64,000 bases of DNA from Alloboseaceae bacterium BT-24-1. GTDB taxonomy: Bacteria > Pseudomonadota > Alphaproteobacteria > Rhizobiales > Beijerinckiaceae. Shown one piece after another: positions 33,678 to 43,069 of the stretch (its first letter is position 1; every line of letters starts with the position of its first letter). The DNA lies in the NCBI GenBank assembly GCA_025846845.1, contig JAOYTL010000009.1:266180-330179 (forward strand), given 5' to 3'. Under the pieces are notes generated by a model that did not search any database, had not been told where the DNA came from, and was given only the letters and a program-made list of their open reading frames with translations. A program made the translations under genes and the position numbers.

Positions 33678-34124
33678 CTACCGCAAGATACGCGGAAGCC
33701 GCCGCTTCCAGCGCTGCCCGGCAGGCAGCGTCTCGTCGTTACCGCGGCGCAATCGCACCTTCGGAGTGTCGCGCGCCATTCCTCCTGGTTCCGCGGCGAG
33801 AGCCTTCGATCCCACCGACCCCTCACAAACTGCTTCGGCGTCACTTTTGGGCTCGTAAGGCGCCCCGTCGCTCGACAGTGTTTCCGTCAGATCTTGGTCG
33901 GGGAGCGTAGCGAGCGCAGGCAGAATTCGCGGGGCCATTAGGGGTTCAGGCGCGTCCGACGGAGCTGCCGGCTTGGGCGAGCGCTTCAGCGAGCTCATCC
34001 TCGCCGCTTCATCGTCCGCAGCCGCCCTCAGATCGACGGCCGCCCACATTGAGCGCTGCGGCTTTGGGCCCGCGCGGCGCACCTGTTTGATCTCAACGAT
34101 GAAAGGTTTCTTTGGCGGCTTCAT
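33678..34124 (-). CDS. Hypothetical basic/low-complexity protein of accessory regions
   Basis: 148 residues starting MKPPKKPFIVEIKQVRR and ending GQRWKRRLPRILR. The middle is Ala/Pro-rich and probably disordered. The charged start and the KRRLP end look like those of short proteins I associate with mobile regions in Hyphomicrobiales, but I cannot name a family. It lies upstream of the sbcD fragment on the same strand. Confidence 0.45.
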   Translation of the reverse strand: MKPPKKPFIVEIKQVRRAGPKPQRSMWAAVDLRAAADDEAARMSSLKRSPKPAAPSDAPEPLMAPRILPALATLPDQDLTETLSSDGAPYEPKSDAEAVCEGSVGSKALAAEPGGMARDTPKVRLRRGNDETLPAGQRWKRRLPRILR

Positions 34125-34243
34125 TGCTGCTTGATGTCACTAGATAGGGTTATTGCCCGAATATGGCTTCGCAACCGACCAATAGTGGAAGGGCGGCGCC
34201 GCGCCAATAGCTGAATCGGGCTCTCGACGCTACCGGCGTAACC

Positions 34244-34680
34244 ATGCTTGTCAGAGCGCTTCTCCGTGTCGAACCGCTGGCACCTTGGAAAACAGCTGGT
34301 GTGGCCATTGCAACGGCAGGTGTAGCTATTGCTCATAACGAATCTCGGTGCTGCCTTCGGCGGAGCGTGGCACGGGGATTTGCTGATGGTAGCTGCCGCC
34401 TTGTGGATCGGCACTCTGCAGCGTATGGCCGCGGCCATTCGCACGAGAGCATGGCACCATCGCTACACGGTCTTCCATGGCGTTTGGTGGCCTAGTCTTG
34501 GTCGGCCTGGCATGGACGACCGGCGGATTTGCTGCTGCGGCATCGTTCGACCTTATGCAGTGGTAGCAGCGTCGTCGCTTTTCTCGGCGTTTTCGGCGGC
34601 GCGCTGACGTTCATCCTCTGGTTCTATGCATTGGAGCGAGCAACCCCGGTGTTGGTCGTCATCTCCATCACGGTGACCAC
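34244..34680 (+). pseudogene. EamA/DMT-family transporter, degenerate
   Basis: Pieces of a drug/metabolite transporter spread over at least three frames: PWKTAGVAIATAGVAIAH, then DLLMVAAALWI, then FLGVFGGALTFILWFYALER followed by ATPVLVV. The last is the characteristic end of the second EamA repeat. Frameshifts rule out a functional product. Confidence 0.65.
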
Positions 34681-35030
34681 AAGAATGTCAGACACAACCC
34701 GGACGATCAGACGGCGCGAGGCCGAGTGAGCCGATGCGAGATTGGATGAGGGCCTGGGGCTTGCTCAAAGGGGCCGGCCCCGGCCTCAGGCAGCACCGCA
34801 TCGGCCGGCGATTCGGCGGGACCCGGCCAAGCTTCATGACGAATGGCGCCAGCAACGCATTCGGGAACACCTATGACGACATCTTGGTCCATGGGCCGGA
34901 GAGCTCTTCCAGCCGCTCGGCCGGCCGCCGAGCCGGCGAGAGAATTACCAGCCACGCAGGCCGAGAATTGTTACCAGTGGCAGATGCGATGAGCAGCGCT
35001 TGTCCAGGTTCAGTCAGGACAGGCCTCATT
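34681..35030. other. No recognisable gene
   Basis: About 350 bp beyond the efflux operon's last stop. I see no convincing frame, terminator or repeat. Confidence 0.5.
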
Positions 35031-36575
35031 CTACGGACGACTGGCTGTGAAGCGAGGCCCCAAGTCTCGATCGATGATTTCAGGCTTGGAAGCATCCACA
35101 AAGCCATCCCATCCACCTCCAAGCGCCTTGTTGAGTGTGACATAGCTCATCGCCAGCGCAATTCGGCTCTGAACCAGGGCATCCTCGGCGGTGTAGAACG
35201 AGCGCTCGGCGTCGAGGACCATGAGGAAATTGGCCGAGCCGCCCTGATAGAGTGAGCGCGACAGCGTTGCTGCCTGCCGGTAGGATTCGACCGCTGCCGC
35301 AAGCTTTCTAGACCGGACCTCCTCTTGGACGATCGCAACGAGCGCGTTTTCGACCTCCTCGAGCGCCCTGAGGACTCTGTCTCGATAGATAACGAAGTTC
35401 TGATCCCTTTGCGCCTGCGCGACCTCGACCGCGGCTCGCAATTGCCCGCCGTTGAAGATCGGCACGTTGAGGCTCGGGCCGAACGACCATCCGATCGAGG
35501 AGTTCTTTGCAAGATCTCCGATTTTCAGGCCGGTGGTCGCTATATTCCCCGTCAGGCTCACCGTCGGATAGCGTGCAGCCTCGGCCTGGCCGATCCTTGC
35601 TGTTGCCTGCGCAAGCACACGTTCGGATTGCCGTACATCCGGCCGCGACAGGAGAATGTCGGCGGGGATGCCTGCCGGCATGGGCAGGCGCGGCTTCGGG
35701 ATCGGGGCGCTGCGCCTCATGCGGTTGGTCAAATCGCCAGGCGCCCGTCCGGTCAGCACGCTCAGCCGATGGACGACCTCCGCATAGGACCTTTCGAGGC
35801 TCGGAATGGCGGCTTCCGTCGTGCTGCTCTGCCCTGTCGAGGTGGCGACGTCGACGGCTGACACCGAGCCAGCTTCGAAGCGAGTGCGCGTCAGCTGCGC
35901 AGTTTCGCGCTGGGCTGTGGCAGTCCTTTGCGCGAGCGCGATCCGCGCCTGGTAACCTCGAGCCTGCACGTAATTGGAGGCGACATCGCCGACGAGCGTC
36001 AACAGCGCAAGACGCAGCTGTTCGTCCGCCGCTTCAACACCATATTCAGCAGCTTCAGCAGCACGTTGGTTCCTGCCGAAGAGATCGGTCTCCCAGCTTG
36101 CGTCAAACCCGGCCTGATACTGCGAGAACTCGCGTGGTGCTGAGCCCGCACCTGCCCCCATCCCAGCCGCACCGCCTGCGACGCTTCGCTGTCGAATGGC
36201 CGAGCTGGCACTCATTAGCGTCGGATAGAACAACCCGAGCGACTGCTGGTGGGTCGCACGTGCCTCGCGCACGCGAGCCTTCGCCCCGGCGATGTCGAGA
36301 TTGCCCTCGACCGCCTCCTTGACGAGAGAATTTAGCAGCGGATCGTTGAGCCGCGCCCACCAATGCCTCAGCATTGGCCGGGCTCGCGACTGCGCCTGAT
36401 CTGCTGCATTCCAGGTGGCGGGAACAGCTAGAGACGGCGTGGTGTAGTTCGGTCCCACTGCGCAGGCGCCCAATGCCAGAGCGAAAGGAAGCACGATCAG
36501 AATGCCGGTCGTCCTGGAAGCTGGGGGTGCTCCGCTTCGGTGTGGGGCGCTCGTCGCCTGTCCCGCGGGTTTCAT
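35031..36575 (-). CDS. RND efflux outer-membrane channel lipoprotein (NodT/OprM family)
   Basis: 514 residues. A lipoprotein signal ends at LALGAC (Cys38), then VGPNYTTPSLAVPATW opens the mature protein as in OprM/AdeC relatives. Two OEP repeats follow, with SWETDLFGRNQRAAEAA in the first and SRPDVRQSERVLAQATARIG and GWSFGPSLNVPIFNGGQLRA in the second. It forms the trimeric outer-membrane duct of the pump encoded upstream. The ATG at 36575 is chosen for the lipobox and the GGAAAGAGAA ribosome site; the frame runs farther upstream only as a shadow of the pump gene. Third gene of the operon, 38 bp after the pump. Confidence 0.92.
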   Translation of the reverse strand: MKPAGQATSAPHRSGAPPASRTTGILIVLPFALALGACAVGPNYTTPSLAVPATWNAADQAQSRARPMLRHWWARLNDPLLNSLVKEAVEGNLDIAGAKARVREARATHQQSLGLFYPTLMSASSAIRQRSVAGGAAGMGAGAGSAPREFSQYQAGFDASWETDLFGRNQRAAEAAEYGVEAADEQLRLALLTLVGDVASNYVQARGYQARIALAQRTATAQRETAQLTRTRFEAGSVSAVDVATSTGQSSTTEAAIPSLERSYAEVVHRLSVLTGRAPGDLTNRMRRSAPIPKPRLPMPAGIPADILLSRPDVRQSERVLAQATARIGQAEAARYPTVSLTGNIATTGLKIGDLAKNSSIGWSFGPSLNVPIFNGGQLRAAVEVAQAQRDQNFVIYRDRVLRALEEVENALVAIVQEEVRSRKLAAAVESYRQAATLSRSLYQGGSANFLMVLDAERSFYTAEDALVQSRIALAMSYVTLNKALGGGWDGFVDASKPEIIDRDLGPRFTASRP

Positions 36576-36613
36576 GCGGCGTTCTCTTTCCAATGGATTG
36601 GGGGCAGCGAAGA

Positions 36614-39600
36614 TCAGCCGGCCGGAGGTGTTGCAGGTTGCGCCGCCGCGATTGCAGCGGTATTGTCGCGTCGGCCGAACAGCCGCATTACGACGACGTA
36701 GAAGACCGGGACGAAGAGCACTGCGAGCACCGTCGCAGAAACCATGCCGCCGAACACGCCGGTCCCGATCGCGTGCTGCGTCTCGGCGCTGGCGCCGCGC
36801 GCGAGCATCAGCGGCACCACCCCCAGCGCGAAGGCGAGCGAGGTCATCAGAATCGGACGCAGGCGCAGCCTCGCGGCTTCCACGATCGCATCGTGAACGC
36901 TGCGCCCCTCGCCGCGCAGATTCTTTGCGAACTCCACAATCAGGATCGCGTTCTTGGCGGACAAGCCGATGATGGTGATGAGTCCGACCTTGAAGAAGAC
37001 GTCGTTCACCAAGTCTCGCAGCAGCACTGCAGCCACCGCGCCGAGAATGCCGAGCGGCACGACGAGCATCACCGACAGCGGAATCGTCCAGCTCTCGTAG
37101 AGCGCGGCAAGCACCAGGAAGACGACGAGCATCGATAGCGCCAGCAAAGCGGGAGCCTGCGCCGCCGATTGCTTTTCCTGGAATGCCTGCCCAGTCCACT
37201 CGATCATGAAGCTGGGTGGTAGCTGGGACGCCAAGCTCTCCATTTCCGCCATGGCGTCACCACTCGATACGCCTGGTGCTGCGCTTCCTGCAATACGCAC
37301 CGCCGGATAGCCATTATAGCGCACGAGCTGGAGCGGGCTCGCCTCCCAGACCGGCACGACCACTTCGGAGAGCGAGACCATGCCGCCAGCATTGTTACGG
37401 ACGTAGAGCTTGAGCACGTCGTCGATTTGCATACGATTTCGCGCGTCAGCCTGCACGATCACCTGCTGCAGGCGCCCCGCGTTCGGAAAATCGTTCACAT
37501 AGGTCGAGCCCATGGCCGCCGTCAGCGTGTCGTTGATCATGGCGAACGGGACGCCGAGCGCCTCGGCCTTCTGCCGGTCGATCTTCAGAGCAACGCTGGG
37601 CCCGTTCGGCAGGCCGTCGCGATAAACATTGATCACACGCTTGCTTTGGGCCGCAAGTTGCAGGAACTGGGCTTGAGCCGCTTGCAGCGCGGCGCTGCCG
37701 CGGTTGGCGCGATCCTCGAGACGCAGTGCAAAGCCGGATGAGGTGCCTAGCTCCTCGATCGCCGGCGGCTTGAGGCTCATAATGGTGCCCTCGGGCGCCG
37801 CCGCCATCGCCGCTGTCGCTGCAGTGAGCTCGTCATTGATCGTGGTCGATCGCTCCCTCCAGTCCTTCAGCGTAGTAAAGGCCATGGCGGCGTTTGGCCC
37901 AGAACCCGAGAGGCCGTAGCCGAGGATCGAGATGTTATCGGCGACGTTCGAACGCGACGCGACATGACGGTCATACATCGCGACAATGTTCTGCGTTCGC
38001 CCTGCCGTAGCGTCGGCCGGCAGCGAGAACGTCGTCATAAAGTTGCCCTGATCCTCTTCAGGCACGAAAGCGGACGGCAACTGCCCAAAGCCATAGGCGA
38101 GCGCGGCAACGATGACGGCGTAGATGGCCATCATCCGGCCACCGCGCTTCACAAGGGCTGCAACCCAGTTGGCATAGCCGTCCGTCATTCTTTCGAATCT
38201 GCGGTTGAACCAGCCGAAGAAGCCCTTCTTCTCATGATGCCCGGCACCGACCGGCTTGAGCAGCGTCGCACAAAGCGCCGGAGTCAGCGTCAGTGCGAGG
38301 AATGCGGAGAACAGGATCGAGACCGCCATCGACAACGTGAACTGCCGATAGATCGCGCCAACCGAGCCGCTGGCGAGACCCATTGGGATGAACACTGCCG
38401 CGAGCACCAGCGTGATGCCGATAACGGCGCCAGTGATCTCCTTCATTGCCTTCTGCGTGGCTTCCTTGGGCGGCAAGCCTTCAGTCGCCATGATGCGCTC
38501 GACATTCTCGACCACGACAATGGCGTCATCAACGATGATGCCAATCGCCAGCACCATGCCGAACATCGTTAGTACGTTGATCGAGAAGCCGGCCGCGAGC
38601 ATCACTGCGAACGTGCCGAGCAAGGCGATCGGAGCAACGATCGCAGGGATCAACGTGTAGCGGATCTTCTGTAAGAACAGCAGCATTACCAGGAAGACCA
38701 GCACCATGGCTTCGATCAGTGTATGAATGACCTTCTCGATCGAGATCTTCACAAAAGGCGCAGTGTCGAAGGAAACCGCGTATTCCATGCCGGCGGGCAT
38801 CGCTCGCGCCAGCTCGGCGAGGCGCGCGCGCACGGCCCCGGCGGCTTGCACCGCATTCGCTCCTGGGGTGAGCTGGATGGCTGCCGCCGTAGCCGGCTTC
38901 CCATTGACGCGGGTTGAGAAGTTGAGGCTCTGCGCGCCGAGCTCAACGCGAGCAACGTCGCCGAGCACGAGCTTTGAGCCATCCGGTTCAGATCGCAGCA
39001 CGATCGCTGCGAATTCCTCAGACGTCGCCAACTGTCCATGCACTGTCAGCGGAATGCTCAGCGCCTGGCCCGCCACGGTCGGCTCGGCACCGACCCGCCC
39101 TGGGGCTATCGGAGCGTTCTGGGTCTGGATCGCTTGCGTAACCTGCGCCAGTGATAAAGAATAGGAGACGAGTTTGGCCGGATCGACCCAAATGCGCATC
39201 GCTTTCTCCGAGCCGAACGCCTGCACGCGGCCGACGCCTTCGATGCGCCTCAGCTCCGGTGCAATGTTGCGGGTCAAGTAGTCGCCGAGTGCAAGCTCGT
39301 CGTACTGGCCGTCGTGCGAATTAAGCGTCACGATCATCAGGAACCCCGACGCTGCGGACTCAACTATTATCCCGGTCCGCCGCACCGCTTCTGGAAGGCG
39401 CGGCTCGATCGCCTTCAGGCGGTTCTGCACGTCGACTTGGGCCATCTCCGGGTTGGTGCCCGGTTTGAAGGTCGCCGTGATACTGGCGCTGCCCGACGTA
39501 TCCGCCGTCGACTCGAAGTACAGGAGGTTTTTGACACCGGTCAGTTCGCGCTCGATCAGGCCAACGACGCTATCGTTGATCGTCTGCGGCGTGGCGCCGA

Positions 39601-39748
39601 CATAGGTCGCGCTGATGGTCACGCTTGGCGGCGCGATCGTCGGGAAACGCGATACCGGAAGCTGCGGGAGCGCGATGAGACCCGCAAGAACGATGAAGAT
39701 CGCAATGACCCAGGCGAAGATTGGGCGATTGATGAAGAACTGCGGCAT
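36614..39748 (-). CDS. RND efflux pump inner-membrane subunit (HAE1/AcrB type)
   Basis: 1044 residues, the normal AcrB length, starting MPQFFINRPIFAWVIAIFIV. The proton-relay aspartates sit in GIIVDDAIVVVENVERIM in transmembrane helix 4. The two large periplasmic loops and 12 helices are intact, and the C-terminal half carries GLSAKNAILIVEFAKNL. The protein takes hydrophobic drugs, dyes or solvents from the periplasm and membrane. It lies 16 bp after the adaptor gene and is translated as part of a three-gene unit. Confidence 0.96.
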   Translation of the reverse strand: MPQFFINRPIFAWVIAIFIVLAGLIALPQLPVSRFPTIAPPSVTISATYVGATPQTINDSVVGLIERELTGVKNLLYFESTADTSGSASITATFKPGTNPEMAQVDVQNRLKAIEPRLPEAVRRTGIIVESAASGFLMIVTLNSHDGQYDELALGDYLTRNIAPELRRIEGVGRVQAFGSEKAMRIWVDPAKLVSYSLSLAQVTQAIQTQNAPIAPGRVGAEPTVAGQALSIPLTVHGQLATSEEFAAIVLRSEPDGSKLVLGDVARVELGAQSLNFSTRVNGKPATAAAIQLTPGANAVQAAGAVRARLAELARAMPAGMEYAVSFDTAPFVKISIEKVIHTLIEAMVLVFLVMLLFLQKIRYTLIPAIVAPIALLGTFAVMLAAGFSINVLTMFGMVLAIGIIVDDAIVVVENVERIMATEGLPPKEATQKAMKEITGAVIGITLVLAAVFIPMGLASGSVGAIYRQFTLSMAVSILFSAFLALTLTPALCATLLKPVGAGHHEKKGFFGWFNRRFERMTDGYANWVAALVKRGGRMMAIYAVIVAALAYGFGQLPSAFVPEEDQGNFMTTFSLPADATAGRTQNIVAMYDRHVASRSNVADNISILGYGLSGSGPNAAMAFTTLKDWRERSTTINDELTAATAAMAAAPEGTIMSLKPPAIEELGTSSGFALRLEDRANRGSAALQAAQAQFLQLAAQSKRVINVYRDGLPNGPSVALKIDRQKAEALGVPFAMINDTLTAAMGSTYVNDFPNAGRLQQVIVQADARNRMQIDDVLKLYVRNNAGGMVSLSEVVVPVWEASPLQLVRYNGYPAVRIAGSAAPGVSSGDAMAEMESLASQLPPSFMIEWTGQAFQEKQSAAQAPALLALSMLVVFLVLAALYESWTIPLSVMLVVPLGILGAVAAVLLRDLVNDVFFKVGLITIIGLSAKNAILIVEFAKNLRGEGRSVHDAIVEAARLRLRPILMTSLAFALGVVPLMLARGASAETQHAIGTGVFGGMVSATVLAVLFVPVFYVVVMRLFGRRDNTAAIAAAQPATPPAG

Positions 39749-39764
39749 GATGCTGACGCTCCTC

Positions 39765-40922
39765 TCAGTTCTTCGCCGGCGTGCTCAGCACGAACGGCAC
39801 GGCATCCACGGTCGCCCCGTCCTGGACGCGCTCTTGGCCTTGTACGACGATAGTCTCGCCTCCCTTCAGGCCCGAAGTGACGATAACCCGACGGCCGACT
39901 GTTTCCCCGAGTTCGATATCCTGGCGCGTCGCGATTTTATCCTCGCTCACGATCACGAGTTGTGGGCGCCCGGTCGGATCCCGCACGACTGCTTCCTGCG
40001 GCAACAGCAGTACGTCTTGCCGCATCCCGCGCGGCAGACGAGCTCGTACATACATGCCGGGCAGCAGCAGCCGATCCGGATTTGGAACCTCCACCCGGAC
40101 CGTGACATTGCCTGTGCCGGGATCGACACTGATGTCATAGAACAGCGCCCGCCCGGTGATCGGATACGGCTTTCCGCTCGCGCCGATGATCGTAACGGGG
40201 ATCTTGGAAGCGTCCTCAAGCCGGCCTGCTTCCGCCAACTCACGGATCACGTCGATTTGCGAGGCAGGCTGTCTCACGTCGACATAGACTTGATCAATCT
40301 GCTGGATGAGTGCGAGCGCGTTGGCGCCAGAGGCAGAGACGAGCGCGCCTTCGCTGACGAGCGCCTGTCCGATCCGCCCTGAAATCGGCGCGCGTACGGT
40401 CGCAAAATCGAGATCAAGGCGGCGACGCTGCAATGCCGCTGTGGCTTCGGCGACATTCGCCTTGGTCTGGGCGAGGTCCGCGACAGCATCGTCGTATGCG
40501 TCCCGGCTGATCGCCTTTGTCTCGATCAGTTGCCTGGCCCGATCGAACTTTGCCTGCGCGCGGACAAGACCGGCCTCCGCGCGTTGCAATGCAGCGGCGG
40601 CGCTGTCGACCTCGGCCTTGAACGGTTCCGCGTTGATCTGAAACAGCTCTTGCTCCGCCCGGACCTCGGCGCCCTGCTCGAACAGCCGCTTCTGGATAAT
40701 GCCGCCTACCTGAGGCCTGATCTCAGCCGTCCGAAATGCGGCAACGCGCCCGGGAAGCTCATCAGCGATCGTCACCGTCTCCGGTTTCGGCGTTACAACC
40801 GTCACCAAAATGGCTGGTGTTGCGCCCCGCACTGCCTTGGCGTCATGAGGGTCGCCCTCGCTACAGGCCGCGAGCAACAGAGCCAGCACGGCGGCAACGG
40901 CATGCGCATGGTTGCGAAACAT
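39765..40922 (-). CDS. RND efflux periplasmic adaptor (membrane fusion protein)
   Basis: 385 residues. Lipobox LLAAC (Cys20) follows a short signal, so the adaptor is lipid-anchored to the inner membrane like AcrA. The lipoyl and alpha-hairpin regions are visible (VGGIIQKRLFEQGAEVRAEQ, then LQRAEAGLVRAQAKFDRARQ), followed by barrel domains with VRVEVPNPDRLLLPGMYVRA. First gene of the pump operon and divergent from the two-component system across a 176-bp region. Confidence 0.94.
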   Translation of the reverse strand: MFRNHAHAVAAVLALLLAACSEGDPHDAKAVRGATPAILVTVVTPKPETVTIADELPGRVAAFRTAEIRPQVGGIIQKRLFEQGAEVRAEQELFQINAEPFKAEVDSAAAALQRAEAGLVRAQAKFDRARQLIETKAISRDAYDDAVADLAQTKANVAEATAALQRRRLDLDFATVRAPISGRIGQALVSEGALVSASGANALALIQQIDQVYVDVRQPASQIDVIRELAEAGRLEDASKIPVTIIGASGKPYPITGRALFYDISVDPGTGNVTVRVEVPNPDRLLLPGMYVRARLPRGMRQDVLLLPQEAVVRDPTGRPQLVIVSEDKIATRQDIELGETVGRRVIVTSGLKGGETIVVQGQERVQDGATVDAVPFVLSTPAKN

Positions 40923-41098
40923 TCTTCAAAATCCAAATGGCCTCGGCGTGGGAGGCGCGCTCTTCCCCTGTCCGCGCCAAGAAATGGTGGAGGTACAATG
41001 GAGATATGATGGAGATTTCTGCCGCCATCTCGACGCAGCAGGTTTGGCGTGCGATCGAAAGTATGCAACGCATAGGCTCGACTTCAAATCATCGAACG
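40923..41098. promoter_or_regulatory. Divergent promoter region, efflux operon / two-component system
   Basis: 176 bp between the adaptor start and the response-regulator start. It must carry both promoters and the likely regulator-binding site. I could not define boxes by eye. An in-frame ATG at 41063 is an alternative start for the regulator. Confidence 0.4.
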
Positions 41099-41788
41099 AT
41101 GAATGCTCTCGTCCTCATCGCGGAAGACGAACCGCAAATCGCCGATATTCTCGACGCCTACCTGACGCGGGAGGGGTTTCGGACGGTGCGCGCGGCCGAT
41201 GGCCGCGCCGCAATCGAGCTGGACCTGGCCTTGAAGCCCGACCTCATTCTCCTCGACGTCACCATGCCGCGCATGGACGGATGGGAAGTATTGGCTGAGG
41301 TACGCCGCAGGGGTGATACGCCAGTCATCATGATCACCGCGCTCGACAAGGATATCGACCGTCTGCAGGGTCTGCGGATCGGCGCAGATGACTATGTCGT
41401 CAAGCCCTTCAATCCAATCGAGGTCGTCGCCCGCGCCAAGGCTGTCTTGCGCCGGGCGGGTCTGTCGGCGTCGGGTGGCGTCGTGCGTGTCGGCAATCTC
41501 ACCATCGATCTTGACAGCTATCTGGCAAGAGTTGAGGGCGAGGGAGAACCACAAAACTTGCAGCTCACCCTCACCGAGTTCCGTCTTCTGGCGCATATGG
41601 CGCGCAGCCCGGTGAAGGTCTTTGCGCGAGGTGAGCTTGTCGACGCCTGCCTTCCCGGTGGCGACGCACTCGACCGCACCGTCGACAGCCACGTGAGTAA
41701 TCTGCGCAAGAAACTTGAGCAGGCCGGTGCGCCGGGAATGCTGTCGGGCGTCCGCGGCGTCGGCTATAGGCTGGCGACTGCGCAATGA
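41099..41788 (+). CDS. OmpR-family response regulator
   Basis: 229 residues. The receiver domain has acidic pocket AEDEP (9-13), phospho-acceptor Asp53 in LILLDVTMPRMDG, switch Thr in MITALD and the conserved Lys in DDYVVKPF. A winged-helix DNA-binding domain follows (LTLTEFRLLAHMARSPVKVF, then DSHVSNLRKKLEQ and VRGVGYRL). Best matched by eye to BaeR/AdeR-type regulators. The frame is open farther upstream, but the receiver starts at MNALVLIAEDEP, so 41099 is chosen. It overlaps the kinase start (ATGA) and probably controls the divergent RND operon. Confidence 0.93.
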   Translation: MNALVLIAEDEPQIADILDAYLTREGFRTVRAADGRAAIELDLALKPDLILLDVTMPRMDGWEVLAEVRRRGDTPVIMITALDKDIDRLQGLRIGADDYVVKPFNPIEVVARAKAVLRRAGLSASGGVVRVGNLTIDLDSYLARVEGEGEPQNLQLTLTEFRLLAHMARSPVKVFARGELVDACLPGGDALDRTVDSHVSNLRKKLEQAGAPGMLSGVRGVGYRLATAQ

Positions 41789-42843
41789 TGTGGCGCCACG
41801 GCCTGAGCCGCCAGATCCTCTTGTCCATGGCAGCAGTCACCGTCGTAGCGGCACTCGTCGTGTTCGTCGCATTTTATGTCGCCTTCGGATTTATCGCGAC
41901 GTTCTTCCCCCAACTGATCAACTACGACTGGCTCCCTTCGGGAACAGACCTCCTGATCCTCGCCGTCTCGATTCTCCTAGCATTGGTCGCCGCCGGAGCA
42001 ATCGCGCTCAAGCTAGCAGGTCGCATTCTGGTGCCGCTGAACTCGCTTGCCGAAAGCGCGCGCAAGATCGCTGGCGGAGATCTTACCGCCCGCGCTGCGC
42101 CAGGAGACCAGTCGCTCGGCGAGACCGCCCATCTCGTCGATGATTTCAACACCATGGCTCAGAGGCTCCAGGACATGGCCGATAACATGAGATCCTGGAA
42201 TGCGGCGATCGCGCATGAACTCAGGACGCCCCTGACGATTCTCAGGGGCAAGCTGCAAGGCATTGCCGATGGCGTGTTCGCTGCAGATGAACAATTGATC
42301 CGGAACCTGCTGTTGCAGATCGAAGGGCTATCGCGGTTGGTCGACGACCTGCGTGTGGTCACATTGGCACACAGTGCTCATCTGGATCTGCAGAAGGAGG
42401 CGATCGACCTCGCGACGGAAATCAAGCGCGTGCTCGATCTCCTGGCGCCGTCGCTGAAGGAAGCCGGCTTTTCGGTGGAGCATACTCTCGCAGACATTAC
42501 GATTGTCGCCGACGGGATGCGTATCCGACAGGCGCTGCTCGCACTCTTGGAAAATGCCCAGCGCTATGCGACGCCAGGCCGTATTGAGGTCTCCGCCCTG
42601 ATAGCGCAGGGGAAAGTCATCATCCGCGTCGAAGATGACGGCCCGGGGTTGCCGCCAGAACTTACCAAGCGAGCTTTTGAACCATTCACCCGCGGCGAAC
42701 CCTCGCGCTCACGTCGCTACGGCGGATCTGGCCTCGGTTTGTCCGTGGTCCGTGCGATTGCCGAGGCTCATGGTGGGGAAGCAATCTACCTTACCTCATC
42801 GCGGAGCGGTGCAATTTTCGAGCTCAATCTGCCTTTGGGCTGA
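41785..42843 (+). CDS. Sensor histidine kinase (BaeS/AdeS-like)
   Basis: 352 residues. Two transmembrane helices (about 10-40 and 54-76) with a very short periplasmic loop, then HAMP (ILVPLNSLAESARKIAGGDL), a HisKA domain with His144 in AIAHELRTPLTILRG, and an HATPase domain (NAQRY N-box, EDDGPGLPP, GSGLGLSVVRAIAEAHGG). The tiny sensor loop suggests it senses membrane stress or compounds inside the membrane. Coupled to the response regulator by an ATGA overlap. Confidence 0.94.
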   Translation: MMWRHGLSRQILLSMAAVTVVAALVVFVAFYVAFGFIATFFPQLINYDWLPSGTDLLILAVSILLALVAAGAIALKLAGRILVPLNSLAESARKIAGGDLTARAAPGDQSLGETAHLVDDFNTMAQRLQDMADNMRSWNAAIAHELRTPLTILRGKLQGIADGVFAADEQLIRNLLLQIEGLSRLVDDLRVVTLAHSAHLDLQKEAIDLATEIKRVLDLLAPSLKEAGFSVEHTLADITIVADGMRIRQALLALLENAQRYATPGRIEVSALIAQGKVIIRVEDDGPGLPPELTKRAFEPFTRGEPSRSRRYGGSGLGLSVVRAIAEAHGGEAIYLTSSRSGAIFELNLPLG

Positions 42844-43069
42844 CTGAGCGCCGCGTCCTGCGGTCCGCGAGCGTTGTGGAAGGGCTCGCAAACCTGGTCG
42901 CGTCGCGCGTAGCGAATGCAACCTCTGAGCGAGTCTATACGCGCGCGTCGACTCTTTTAGCTATCGCTCTCTGGCAACGCCAGACGGTGGCTCAGTTTCC
43001 TCAGGCTCAGGACCTCTTAGATCGGCTTGATCTGTGCTTTCAGGGTGTCTTGGAAGGATGCTGTGATGT

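Noticed and set aside
36576-37199. Upstream extension of the outer-membrane channel gene to 37199
   Set aside because: The extra 208 residues overlap the 3' end of the RND pump gene in another frame; the lipoprotein signal begins at 36575.
40736-41098. Upstream extension of the response regulator to 40736
   Set aside because: The receiver domain begins at 41099 and the extension is antisense to the start of the adaptor gene.
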